A stretch of 64,000 bases of DNA from NCBI GenBank assembly GCA_014281115.1, contig JACONQ010000002.1:3968001-4032000 (forward strand), read 5' to 3'. Origin of the DNA: Laburnicola sp. R22_1 (taxonomy: Eukaryota; Ascomycota; Dothideomycetes; Pleosporales; Didymosphaeriaceae). Both the position numbers and the translations under genes were made by a program. The notes below the pieces were generated by a model. The model had not been told where the DNA came from. It made no database searches and worked only from the letters and a program-made list of their open reading frames with translations. Positions 34,684 to 46,027 of this stretch are shown here, piece after piece (positions within the stretch are counted from its first letter, which is position 1; each line of letters starts with the position of its first letter).

Positions 34684-34912
34684 GGCGGGTGAGGCGTGCG
34701 TCGTGGTGGTCACTGGTGGTGATGGTGGTGGTGGTGGGTCGGCGGTGGGTCGGCGGTGTCATGCAATGCGGGCAGCGCCGGCGGAAACGGGTGGCAGAAT
34801 CTATTGGGTTAGCTGCATCGGGCAGGTGCGCGTGCCTTCCGAGGCTCCACCTTATTGTCACAGTATGTAAAGTGCCATTGCTTCTGCTTTGCACTTCTTG
34901 TGTATACTGACC
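34684..34912. promoter_or_regulatory. 229-bp bidirectional promoter region
   Basis: Lies between the start codons of FRG1-like (-) and the 2OG oxygenase (+). It contains a GGT-rich simple repeat at about 34704-34755. It must hold both core promoters. Confidence 0.5.
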
Positions 34913-36134
34913 ATGGCAGAACCCACAATTCAACAACGCGCAGTAACCGTAGGCCTGGAAGAGCTGAGCAAGGGTTGGTGTACGCCATCTTGGATTCACC
35001 CCACGCTTCTAACGTCCCGCAGGTGGCGTCGACCTTTCCTTGCTGGAAGAGGCCTTTGGCCCCTCATCGCTTGGGATTATTGTTGTGAAAGACCTCCCTG
35101 CCAAGTTCCATGACCTTCGGCATCGACTCCTGTCCTATTCCTCCGCACTCGCCAGCCTGCCACAGCATGAATTAAGTAAGCATAGCACATTGCTGATCGC
35201 GCGTCCTCTGGCACCTGGGGGCATCTTGCACGTCAGCTGATTCCTTCGAACAGACACACTTGAATCACCGGCCGCAAAGTGGTTGGTTGGGTGGTCGTGC
35301 GGAAAAGAGACGCTCCAAGATGGACGCTACGACACGCTCAAGGGCTCATACTACGTCAATTGCTCTCCGGCCTTTGAAGACCAACAGCAAGCCGTGGCCG
35401 ACAAATACCCCTCTCTTCCAGAATATACAGCACCCAACGTATGGCCTGCTCGAGAGTTACTTCCCGACTTCGAAGCCACCTTCCGCGAGCTATGCACCCT
35501 AATCATCGACATCGCCGCCCTGGTAGCACGAGCCTGCGACAAATATGCCGAAGCTAATATCAAAGGCTACAGGAAAGGTTACCTCGAACATGTGGTCAAG
35601 ACTAGCGTGTCGACAAAAGCCCGCCTACTTCATTACTTCCCTGCCCCACCGTCGCAAGCTGGAACCAACGATGCCTCCACTGACGAAGACGACTGGTGTG
35701 CTACCCATGTCGACCACGGATGCCTCACTGGCCTGACGTCCGCCATGTTCGTCGACGAGGCCGCGCATCCTCCGCAGATAGGCTCATCTTTCATTCCACT
35801 CAAGGAGTTGGAGCGCTCCCCAGATCCCAAGGCCGGCCTGTATATCCATTCGCGCACTGGCGTCATCACCAAAGTCTCCATTCCGCGGGACTGTCTAGCT
35901 TTTCAAACTGGTCAGGCGCTCGAGGTCATTACAAAGGGTAGGTTCAAGGCAGTTCCGCATTTTGTGAGGGGTGCGGAGAAGGGCACTGGCGGAAAGGTGG
36001 CGAGGAATACGCTGGCGGTGTTTACTCAGCCGAATTTGTGGGAGATGGTGGACGAGGGGAGGGACTTCGCGACGTTTGCGAAGGATATTGTGGACAAATT
36101 CTCGCGTGACAAGGACGGACCCGTAGCATCCTAA
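34913..36134 (+). CDS. 2-oxoglutarate/Fe(II) oxygenase, isopenicillin-N-synthase-like
   Basis: Three exons, 34913-34973, 35023-35175 and 35254-36134, give about 364 residues. The frame is kept at both junctions (SKG to GVDLSLL; HELN to TLESPAAKW). Iron ligands are visible as the H and D of THVDHGCLTGL and the later H of AVPHFVRG; the Arg for 2-oxoglutarate is probably in KVARNTLAVF. The N-terminal half has GIIVVKDLPAKF, the usual start of the non-haem dioxygenase N domain. No signal peptide, so probably cytosolic. Similar fungal proteins are annotated only as clavaminate-synthase-like or hypothetical, and the substrate is unknown. It shares a short promoter with FRG1-like but there is no obvious functional link. 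Confidence 0.85.
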
Positions 36135-38220
36135 GACGAACATTTCCTACATATCACATAATTATCTTCACGGGTATGTCCACCTGGAGTATCCGCATTT
36201 CCCGCCCCAAACTTGAATATAAGTTGCATCGTTTACGCACACGGCTACTTCCAACACTGTCCATAGCTTCTGTTTATCTTTCCGCCACATTCCTTGGAGA
36301 TGATAGTTTCCTTGGTAGTGTAGATTAACTAATTCTTCGTATGGCTCCGACGCAACAGCTTTGCCGCACATCATCCATGTTGTCAGGTGATATAGAATTG
36401 TCCACGGGTGCGCATTTGCGCCGCAGAGGCGAAGAAATAAGTTGCTTGTAGAGACGATGTTTGTAGAGGAGAGTTATACCGAAAAGTGCTTAAACGGTGC
36501 AGCTAATGGTTCATGAACAATGGCAATACGGATTGGCAGTCGAAGCGACATGATAAGAGAGATTTCACATCAAAGCGATAGCAGAGGTTGTGTCATGCAA
36601 AATCTAGGACGGAATTAGATATCACTGTGTCGTTCGACATCTCGATAACATCGATCATTTCCAGCGTTGCAACGGACATTTCGAGACCAGCTACCGGGTT
36701 GGCTTGAAACATGTTGGCCTCAATAACCATCCCCAGCAACATCACGCATCGATATACTCGATTGAGGGGATCTAAAGTATGTGTCCACGTTCAGATTATT
36801 ACTCCGACAGGCTGCTCGCAACGAGACTGGAGCAGCTAAGGCGAGATATGACAAAGCTCGGCAGCAGCTACACTCCACAATGATCTTTATAAAACCTATG
36901 AGGCGACCCGGACATCGCTCTCATACCGTTCCTATGATCTCGATTGTTCCCAGGTTCATCGACCCACAACATTCGCCACTTGACACTTCACACGAAGGAA
37001 TCACTAGACAAAATTCACGCCACCCGACTGCATCCCCGCTCTGCTACCTACTCCCTTGGGCGTCAGCTCGGGCAGGAGTACACAATGCGCGTGGGCGTGG
37101 CGTAGCACATCGCTCGGAGCTATGAGCTTACGTGCACGAACCAGTACCAAATGAGGCAGTATTTCGTGACCTCGGGAATGGACGGGGAAATAGGAAGAGT
37201 AAGTGGACTGCGACGCTAGACCTTGACAAGACTGTGAGAGGAAGGGTTTGAAGGATCATTCTACTGTGGCACAGTAGGCGCGCCGTCGGCATTCCTTGGT
37301 GTTGCTAATTTTGAGACATGTCGGTCTGCGAGGCTCGAGGCGGATATGGGTTAGAGTAAAATGATGTCTTTGATGGGCGTTGGATACCTATGCACTCCTG
37401 GATATGCACGTCAGTAATGACGTGATTTTCAACAATGGCTTGATACCCTTGCATCCCCAGTAATCTTAAGCTCGTCACGCTGTCTTTTCGGTGGGCCATA
37501 AGCTTGAATAGTTCCGTTTGCTTCCGGTCTGGCGGCGAGCGAAGTCGCGGTGAAAGGTAGAGCGTGAAGGGAGGGAAGCTAGAGGTCTTTGCTCGGGGCG
37601 GCCCGGATAAATATTTCGCCTAGCGCATACGCGAGCTACAAAACCCCACAGCTCCCCGCGGCCACCAACTTTTCCCTCTCAACGGCCTGCCTCTCCAACG
37701 CTGCGTTTCTTTGCTCACACACAGACGCCGGGACTTGTTCCATGCGCTCTTCCCCTGCAAATGAGAAATTCGGAGTAATCTTCACCTCTTCTGCCATCTC
37801 GCCACGCGAGCACTGGCACGACTGCCCGTAAGGGCCTGGCGTGACTCACGTCTGCATTCGGCATCAGAAAACTCAGGGCCCAGGAAGCGCGTCAGCGTCA
37901 ACTGGTGTCCCTATGGGAGTCGGTGCGAAGATTGTGTGCTCTGCGGAGCGACATCATAGTACAATACGTGGCGTGCTTGACTTCGAGTAGCTTCGGCGAA
38001 AGAGGGAGGGTATCATTCGATTCTGATTACTCTGGCGAGGCAGGCAGTTCATTTTTCTTTTCTGAGGTACGTTTGACTAATCCCTACTCCCTAAGTTCAA
38101 GAATACTACTAATCGTTGCTCACGAAAATGCTTGCTGACCGATGCGATACTCGACCCTTGGTCGGTGGATATGTCTTCTATTTCCGACGCCCCACGAACT
38201 CAATGCTGCCCCGCAAGTGC
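36135..38220. other. 2.1-kb intergenic region, no gene seen
   Basis: Lies between the 3' ends of the 2OG oxygenase (+) and the prolyl-hydroxylase-like gene (-). Open frames such as 36781-37125 (+) look random. Confidence 0.4.
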
Positions 38221-39046
38221 TCACTCCTCCTTCATGTACATGATATCGGTCCTCATGGTATACTTGGTGCCCTGCACCACATCGTCTCCAGCGTGGAGGA
38301 GGTTGCGATGTTGGAACATCAGGACGCGACCGCTTTTAGGGGCTACATCCATCCGTCCTATCATGTACTGGTCGTAGAATGTGGTTGCGCCTCCTTTGAG
38401 TTGTGCTGCGGCGTCGTTGAGATAGAGATGGAAGGTAAAGTATGAGCGCTCTTTACCGTCAGGCGTTTCGTAGCAGCCGTCATTGTGGGCTAGGTAGTTA
38501 GCAGTGTCCGAAGGCGTGCAGTCTGCATACCTTTGAAATACTCTCCTCCCACGTATTTGAGAAACCTCATCCTTTCATTCAAACGACTCATCTTCCACGT
38601 TTCATTTCGCTTCGTTGGACCATATCCAGTGACGCTCGCCCAGTTTTGCAGTCGGTGAATGTCAAGAACAGCGGCCTCAATTCTTGCCCATATCTTTGCC
38701 ACAATATCGCGGTCGTCCCAGATGATGCGTCCGCATTTGCGTGTATCCTCGTACAGTGCCTGAAAGCCTCCACCAATGTTCACCATTGCCTGGGACATGA
38801 GTACTTGTCCTGCAGTGAGGTCTGCGCATTGCTCACCCTTTCCCATTCGCCACTAGTGGTCACTTCGGCGGCCTTTATCAGCATCTCACATTCCTCGGCG
38901 GACAGTACACCATCAAGGACAACGGCCCAGTAACCGTCATATTGAGGTATTCCCTCTTTCCTGAAATCGATGACGGACTTGGTGAGATTTGGAGCCGGGC
39001 CGTCGAGGAAGCCCTCAGGCAGCCCGAGATTCTTAGTGGAAGCCAT
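38221..39046 (-). CDS. prolyl-4-hydroxylase-like 2OG-Fe(II) oxygenase
   Basis: Three exons, 39046-38837, 38789-38531 and 38489-38221, with introns of 47 and 41 bp, give about 245 residues. The start is ATG 39046 (MASTKNLGLPEGF). Catalytic features of the P4Hc-type double-stranded beta-helix are a first His-x-Asp in AHNDGCYETPDG, the second His in HRNLLHAGDDV and the 2-oxoglutarate-binding basic residue in GTKYTMRTDIMY. The body has SYFTFHLYLNDA and LKGGATTFYDQYM, typical of fungal members of this family. The last exon had to be assembled because its frame is hidden behind a short intron. No signal peptide, so an intracellular oxidation; the target is unknown. Confidence 0.87.
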
Positions 39047-39882
39047 AGCGAATGATTTGACCTTGGATGGGAGACGATAGTGTTGGCAACAAAGATTTTC
39101 CGGCCTATATATGTAGGAATCAAAGGCAGTGCGCTTATTCCTTGAGTGGGGTGTATTTAAACTGTTGCCTGGCGGCGTAGTGCAGCTGATCAGAATGGAC
39201 AGCCGTCAAAAGGAACCGTCAAAACCATCCTGATTCAGGACACTCTGCGATAACGCCTAGAGCTTCTGGTAGACCGAAAGGTACTCCGAATACATACTCT
39301 GTGTACAACCAGTGGATGGATGCAGACTTGAACATATGCACTCCAGGGCTCAGGGCTCCAGCTGTAGTGGCATCACGTGGACGCGTCGCGTCCGGGTGAA
39401 GTACTACGGGTTTCAGGTGGCGGCGACATCACCAAATCACCGCTGCACAATCCCTCTAGGAATTGACTCCCCATTTTGCGACGTTTGGAATCTTTGGATT
39501 GCATCGCGCCAGCTGTTCACGCACTGCCTTTTCGAGCCCTTTGACCGATCGCGCCTGCGCGCTCACACTGTTTGTGCCCACCCACTCGCGCCAAGAAACG
39601 GATTGCGACTTCGCGACTAATTTCCCGACTTCACCTCGCTCTCCCACCTCCATTGCACCGTCAGGCTTACCGCACCACCTCGGCCGTGCCCCCGACTTGC
39701 CCACCGACCCTCTCCACCCTTCCGTGGCTCACTCGCACCCACCACACCAGCGCTGCGCAAAGGCGTGTCGCACGTGCTCACCAGAACCGACCTGTCCGCA
39801 TTGCGCTGCGGGGGCCCCTCACGGCTTCGAACGCTTCTGAGCTACGTCAGCAACGCGATAAAACGTCGGACTCACCGCTGCC
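39047..39882. other. divergent intergenic region
   Basis: About 830 bp between the prolyl-hydroxylase-like gene (-) and the Rax1-like gene (+). Pyrimidine- and C-rich near the plus-strand start. Overlapping open frames around 39456-39907 lack family similarity. Confidence 0.4.
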
Positions 39883-41068
39883 ATGTCGGACTCACCGCTG
39901 CCGGTAGAGCTCAACCGCAACCGCTTTCCGAACCTGTTCGAGGTGCTCAGTCGCAGGACGGTCGCGCCGCTCGACCTCTTCTCCTTCTACATCTTCATGC
40001 GCGATCAGCAGCGTTCGGTGGACTATTTGGACTTTTGGTGCGCTACCTCGACATGCATCCGAATGAAACCTTTACTGACCTTGGACTAGGCTCGACGTGT
40101 CCCAGCATCTTCAGCTATGCCGTCTGTATGTGCGTAGGCTACATCGCTCAGTAATCGAGGATACACCGGAGATGGAGAAGAACAGTAAGAGATCGTCATT
40201 TATCCTAGATAATGCTGGGGAGGGGCCTTCTGGCGAGAAGGGCAATGTGTCGGATCAGCGACTGTCTGCTTTCCTGCGGTCGGACCACGGAAGCCGCAAC
40301 CACTCGCCCCAGAACAGCCAGGGGAGCAATACCAGTCCCGAGGTCCCGGGCCGTCCGAGTTTCATGACATTGCATACCGACTCACCCAACGACACTTCGC
40401 CCGGTCAGAATTCTGCTGTCGACAACCAGCCGAGACGAGAGGACCTTCGGGCCTCCGCCGAGAAGATCCTGTACACATATCTTCTCCCCGGCTCGGAACG
40501 GGAGATCATCATTCCGCAGAGCATCCTGCACGAGGTCCAAGAGGCTATCGAAGGACCCGACCAGCGCAGCGATCCTGAGCTATTCGACGCTGCTAAGGAC
40601 TACGTATTTCAGGCCATGGAGCGGGACGCCTTCCCAGGGTTCTTACAGAGCAAAGGACTTGGCAACTTGGTTCCGCAGAGCATGATGATCCGACTTATCA
40701 TCGGTCTGATTAGCTTCTTCGGCGCTGTGTGGACAGCATTCATCCTGATCTTCATAGACAAGTCGAGAGCGACTCGATGCTGGGTATACATCTCAAGCCA
40801 TGCTTCTCCAAGACGTTGCTGATGCGCACAGATTATCCTACCTTTTACGGTGGCCCTCTATTTCATATTCACACACCAGTACATGCTCGACCCGATCCTG
40901 GCTTTGATCGGTTACAGCGAATATACGCTCATGGACTTCAACCGGATACGGGAGCCGTTTGTCAGGAAGACGCTCAATGCACGATCGGCCACGCTGCTGG
41001 GGCTGTTCTTGGTGGTGGACACAGCCGTGTGCTGCTTGTTCATCTTTGTTCCAGGTAAGCGGCTATGA
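39883..41068 (+). CDS. rax1: RGS-domain membrane protein, Rax1-like
   Basis: Three exons, 39883-40037, 40090-40783 and 40832-41068, give about 361 residues. The N terminus (NRFPNLFEVLSRRTVAPLDLFSFYIFMRDQQRSVDYLDFWLDV) is the start of an RGS-like domain. A long Ser-rich insert follows, then the second RGS half (LYTYLLPGSEREIIIP ... VFQAMERDAFPGFLQS). The C terminus has about three membrane segments, one before intron 2 (LIIGLISFFGAVWTAFILIF), one starting ILPFTVALYFIF and one LLGLFLVVDTAVCCLFIF, ending in PGKRL. This layout matches fungal Rax1 proteins, which in yeast help place the bipolar bud site and in moulds affect growth and stress responses. An 18-bp direct duplication spans the start codon. 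Confidence 0.86.
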
Positions 41069-41652
41069 GGCACTCGCCCTTGACACTTGCTTCTTAAGCT
41101 CCTTGCCCCATGTTTTCTTTCTTCCGCACTTTTTGTAATTCTATGGCAGCAGTAATAATGGGAAGCGTGGCTTTTTTCCTTTTGATACCATCTGGATTGG
41201 TTGGAGAAGAGCGAGTGCCACACCTGGCCAGTTTCTGGTGTCGGGAGTGGGACCCGTGGATGCAGCGAGTTTGTCTTCAGCGTGGTGTTTTGGCAGGAAT
41301 GGTGTCTACCAGGCGGCTTGACCGCATCCGAGGAAATAATCAAATTCTGCCTGCATGTTTGACGTCTTCGACGGTTCTATGAAGAATGCGCATTGAAGGA
41401 TAGCAATTCTGTATGTGCAGGGCGGCCCGAGCTCCTGTGAATGACGTGCCAACGTCGAGCACTGGGCACTGGGCACCCAACCGTGAACCGTGAGCTTTTC
41501 CCTTCACATCAATTGATGCCGGGCCCACGACACAACTGCCGCAGCCGTTCGTGCAGGCAACCGCACGCATATCCAACGACTGACAGCTACTGAGCATTGC
41601 TGCGCATCGCCGGCCGCCCGCAACGCTGGATTCGTTCAAGCTCCAGGGCACC
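41069..41652. other. intergenic, 584 bp
   Basis: Between the Rax1-like gene and the DUF155 gene, both on the plus strand. An open frame at 41110-41382 has a hydrophobic stretch but no start context or family and is not supported. Confidence 0.4.
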
Positions 41653-43508
41653 ATGGCGGCACCCCCCGCGGCGAAGAGCAAGAGGAACCCAACGGTGCTC
41701 ATCACCGACACGCGAGACGCACCGCCGCGTCCCCTGCAGCGCCAGAATACGGGCCCGATCGCTGCCCGCAACCCGCGCCAGCTCATCTCGGTCGACAACA
41801 TCCTGCAGTACGCCTCGGACATCCCCTCGCAACAGCGCCGCGGCCCGCCCGGCCATCGCCCCATGATGCACACGCGCACGCCCAGCGGCCGCCATCCGCT
41901 CGACCCCAAGCTCTCCGGCCGTCTGATTCCTGCGCACATACCCGCGCGCACGAGTAAGCTGAGCGAGAAGCTGGTGCTGCTGCCCGACACCCAGGCCGGC
42001 GAAGACGTGGACGAGAAGGGTGACTTTGAAGAAGAGGACGAAGGGCCGCCCACGGATGAGCACCTGGCGAGACGGACGACAAAGGGCGGGCCCAAGGACA
42101 AGAGTTATGCCGAGAGGTTGCCCAAAGCGCGCCGAGCGGAGAAGCTCTCCAGAGTCACGGCATATTGCACCGCGCAGGCCTACAAGATGAAGAGTACGGC
42201 CGAGTTTGTCAAGACGCAGCATCATGTGCGCACCAAGCTCTACGATGACTGTTTGTACTGCGTCTACCATCTGCCGCTGCTCCCTGGCAGCGACGGGTAC
42301 CGCGTGCGGAGCAGTCCTGCGCTGAAGAGTCCAGGCGGGAAGACGGTGCTCGACGAAGAAATTGAACGTAACGAGCGGCGAGAACATGGCGAGGGCTATT
42401 TTGAGGACGCCGAGGAGTACAGCGTTCGTCACGGCGACGAGGAGAGCCCAGCGCGGAGTCCGCCTCGTCATCTCGAGTTACACTCCCCTTCCCTCAACAT
42501 GTTAGATGTCATGGCCTCGCGTGTTCCACCCAATGCGCTCACCTTTGGCGAAATGTTCATCTTCTCCTACGGCGTCGTCGTTTTCTGGAACTTCACTGAG
42601 AAGCAGGAGAAGGATATTCTGGCCGACCTGACCTTCAGTACGTCGTCGACTAATATCGTACTGGCCACGCGTCCGCTCAATGAGGCCGACTTCGAGACGG
42701 AGGAGTTTCATTTTGAGTATAGTCCTGACATTCCTCGGCCGAGGGTGTACAACGATATGATCACCTTGAAGAGCGGCGATCACATGATTAAGCTGGCGAT
42801 GAGCCATGCCATTGCGCAGAGCACGAAGCTGTCTCTTTTCGAGGAGGGCATGGCAAGGACCATGTTGCAGGCGCAGAATGTCCCGAAGAGACTAGCATTG
42901 ACGGGCAAATTAGGCATGGCGAGGACGGACGTGGTCAAGATGATAGGACAACTCTTTACCAGCCGAGTTGACGTCAACCTTTGTAAGTCTCCTGTCTCCT
43001 ACCGCCCTTTCCATACCCCGCTCGCTCATTTCTACACGGACTCGGTTCCATTAACGCCTTTTAGCATCAAACATGCTCGACACCCCCAACTTCTTCTGGG
43101 ATTCGGAACCCACTCTCCATCCTCTCTACACCGCCGTCCGCGAATACCTCGAAATCAAGCCCCGGATTCTGGTCCTTAACGAACGCTGCCGCGTCTTTCT
43201 AGACCTTGGAGAGATTCTCTCCGACAGTATTTCTGACAAGAAGATGACGAGGATTACGTGGATTATCATCTTCCTCATCGTCGTCAGCATTTGTATTACT
43301 TGTTTGGAGGTGAATTTCCCACCGTTTGGCGAGGAGAGCCTCGTGCTAATGATTTGAGTAGGTGCTACTTCGGTTTGCGTTATTGCATGCAAAGGGGAAG
43401 GCGGTAGGCATTGAGGGTTTGAGGAGGGCTGGGGTTGTGGGACCGATGGTTCTGGTGGGTAGAACGGCGGCCTGGGGATTTAGAGGTGTGAAGAGTTTGG
43501 TCAAATAG
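41653..43508 (+). CDS. DUF155 / RMD1-type protein, C-terminal membrane anchor
   Basis: Exons 41653-42982, 43065-43309 and 43362-43508 give about 573 residues. It belongs to the DUF155 (RMD1/RMD8/RMND1) family, required for sporulation in yeast; related proteins are mitochondrial. The N-terminal 150 residues are charged and probably disordered (RRPLQRQNTGP-type texture with an acidic patch EEEDEGPPTDE). The family core starts at about RVTAYCTAQAY and includes FGEMFIFSYGVVVFWNF, NDMITLKSGDHMIKLAMSHAIAQSTKLSLFEE and NMLDTPNFFWDSEPTLHPLY. The C terminus has KKMTRITWIIIFLIVVSICITCLEV, one membrane helix, and a short basic tail. The final exon (49 codons including stop) follows a 52-bp intron. In a fungus this may be the vacuolar/ER RMD1 or RMD8 type rather than the mitochondrial one. 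Confidence 0.9.
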
Positions 43509-44707
43509 AAAAAGATTACCCTGGGTTCAAGGGTGGTGGGTTTGGCATAGCGACGGCGTTTGGGTGTGCATAGTCCGTCGGTATTGTATCTGGTCACCGT
43601 GGCAGTGCTGACTGCTACCTACACATTGTTCCTACTATCTTCATCCCACATTGTCGATCTTGGTCTCTGTACATCGATGTGTTGACCCAAAATCCGGCCA
43701 AAACATGCAAATGGCTTTCAAAATCCCTTGTCATATGCATGGGGCGATTAAAGACATTCTCTGATTATGCTTCCAGGCAGAATGCTGCGTGCTGGAAGAC
43801 CGTGCTTGAAATAGAAGTGGCAATGCTGGTTCGACTGGCAACGTCCTTTAGCTGCGAAGCATTTTCACTCACTTTGCTACGTCTGTCTGTCTCTAGTTTG
43901 CTTCCCATTTCCTCTTGTGGAAGCATCTAATCTTGTTCGAATGACCCCCCGCCTTCGACACTATACGTGAAGGAGTATCACAGGAAGTATTGTAAACCAT
44001 CAATTGAGCTACCTACAGTGTCATAGACCAAAAGAACATTAGCCAAAAAAATGTTCCAGGTAGTGCTATCCCACAAATCGTCCCATACACAGCTCCCCTC
44101 GTACTTCTTAATCACAAGGCTCAGGTGCTCATGCTCCACGGGAGCATATACGGACATGGAGGGTTGCAGATTCTAACCAGCCAATGGAAGCTATGCAGCG
44201 TTCTTGCCCAACCCCGTACCTTGTATTGCCCTAGGCACCCAAAAGTGGACCCAACCTTAAGAGCTCAAGTAAGGACGAAAAAGCCGTGAAGCGCCATGCA
44301 TACATAATACACGAACTGTTCAATAAACAACCCAGGAACAGAAAAGAAGAAAGAACATGATGCAACCGCCCCCGCGTCTGGTTACCCTCCCTGCGCGAGC
44401 CGCCCCTGATTTTCGAAGCACCGACGAGCATCCCTGCAACCATCGCGATGATCGCGTAACGTCATTCAGCCCTACGCATCTCACGCAACGTCATCTCCAC
44501 GCTTAGATTAGATCTTCATCAAAGCATCGCCATCACGCACGACGCCATAGCCCCGCATCCATCTCGTCGCCGACATTCCCCATGCGCTTCCTCAAATCAC
44601 TCTTCAATAGCACGGCCAGGAGACGCTTCGCACAAGTCCACGACGTGCAGATCAAGTTCGAAAGACGCAATCGCAATACCGGTATAGGACAAACAGGGAC
44701 GGGTACC
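43509..44707. other. intergenic, 1.2 kb
   Basis: Between the DUF155 gene and the DUF2237 gene. The open frame that starts upstream at 44582 runs in frame into the tiny first exon of the latter; whether it is translated is unclear. Nothing else supported. Confidence 0.4.
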
Positions 44708-45577
44708 ATGGAACGGAACGGTAAGCTTGGCAGAGAGATGCGGACTTGGTTTTTTGTTCCATGCAGGAACACGGGCAAGCATTTGCAACCCCCTGCGTAT
44801 GCATTCGTTCTCGAAACGGACTCGAAGCCGAAGCATGGGGAAAATCGCATCATGCGGCGGCCTACGCTCTTGACGCCGCCCCCAACCAACTGTCTTTCTG
44901 AAACGCCGCCCATGACACGTCCGGCGTCAACGTTTCGCATTTTCGACGACGGGCGGAAAAAAGGAGGAGTGACTTTCGAGGTGCATGCACGATAGCATGC
45001 CCACACGTGGGTTGCGCGCCTGAATCCGCTCGGAGGCATCAGCACCACACTCACTGTTCCTACCTCATCTCATCCCGTCTCCTGTCCTGTACCTGGCGCA
45101 CTCCTCACATCCGTGCCCCACATCCATCCGCCCCCCGAGCTCGCCCCCATCAAACCAGAGCATAGTCTACCGTTACATGTTGTCAGAAACTGTGCTGATT
45201 CGACTACGCATGTAGTCTTTTCCAGGCCGCTCGCCCTCCACAGCACCAGCCCTCTAACCGGCTTTCTCCGCACGGGCTACTGTGAAGCCTCCCAATCCGA
45301 CGCGGGGAACCACTCCATCGCGGGCATTGTCACCAATGAGTTTCTCGATTTCTCGGCTTCACGCGGAAATGATCTAAGGCAGGTTGGTTTGACGGACGGC
45401 TGCAAATGGTGCTTGTGTGTGAATCGGTGGAGGGAGGCGTTTGATGCACGCAAGGGGGATGATGATCGGGTGGTGCCCAAGGTGGTGTTGGCGAGCACAA
45501 ACGAGCGGGCGTTGGAGGGTGTGAGTTTGGCGGATTTGACAAAGTTCGCCGTGGATAAGGATAAGGAAAAACAGTAG
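44708..45577 (+). CDS. DUF2237 family protein
   Basis: Exon 2 (45216-45577) encodes most of a DUF2237 protein: PLTGFLRTGYCEASQSDAGNHSIAGIVTNEFLDFSASRGNDL, then GCKWCLCVNRWREAF and VVLASTNERALEGVSLADL. The usual start of the family (N-V-F/L-G/S before PL) is supplied by a 13-nt exon 1 at 44708-44720, ATG plus three codons and one base, with good initiation context (TACCATGG) and a GTAAGC donor. Splicing over 495 bp to an acceptor after CATGTAG gives MERNVFSRPLALHS and a total of 124 residues, the normal family length. An in-frame ATG at 44582 could give a longer N terminus. The conserved Cys residues suggest metal or redox chemistry, but no function is established. Confidence 0.82.
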
Positions 45578-46027
45578 GGAGGGTGGAGTTGGATGGTACC
45601 AAGGTAGAGTGCTTATGCGTCACCGAAAATGACAGATTGTTGCAATGTACCAGGTCTTGCTATTGCTACCCTATCCACCTTCAACCGCATCCTTGGTTAT
45701 GGGACTACACATTGTTTTTCCGTCCGTTATGCATCATCATCGTCCATACACATGTGTGAGCTCGATAGGAGCGCTTAAGGATTTGATACGAGGTAAGGAA
45801 ACAAAAGGAAACAGCAAAACTCCATATCTTATATGCAGAATCTGACCAAGGAGAGTCATTTGTATGCAAAAGGAGGAAAAGAAAGACCATATTCCCAATG
45901 CGACAAACGTGAAACAATCCCGAAGGAACCAATGGCTCCTCCAACACCCGGTGGTAATGCAATTTGCCACGTGGGCTGTATATCGGCCGTAAGGAGGGCA
46001 TAAATGTTGTGATAGAGTAGTAGTTGT
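45578..46027. other. convergent 3' intergenic region
   Basis: 450 bp between the stops of the DUF2237 gene (+) and the ELL-like gene (-). It should hold both terminator/polyadenylation regions. No distinct element recognised. Confidence 0.4.

Noticed and set aside
41110..41382. Possible extra exon of the Rax1-like gene with a hydrophobic stretch
   Set aside because: The Rax1-like frame already ends in a family-typical PGKRL terminus, and the extra frame has no convincing acceptor or conservation.
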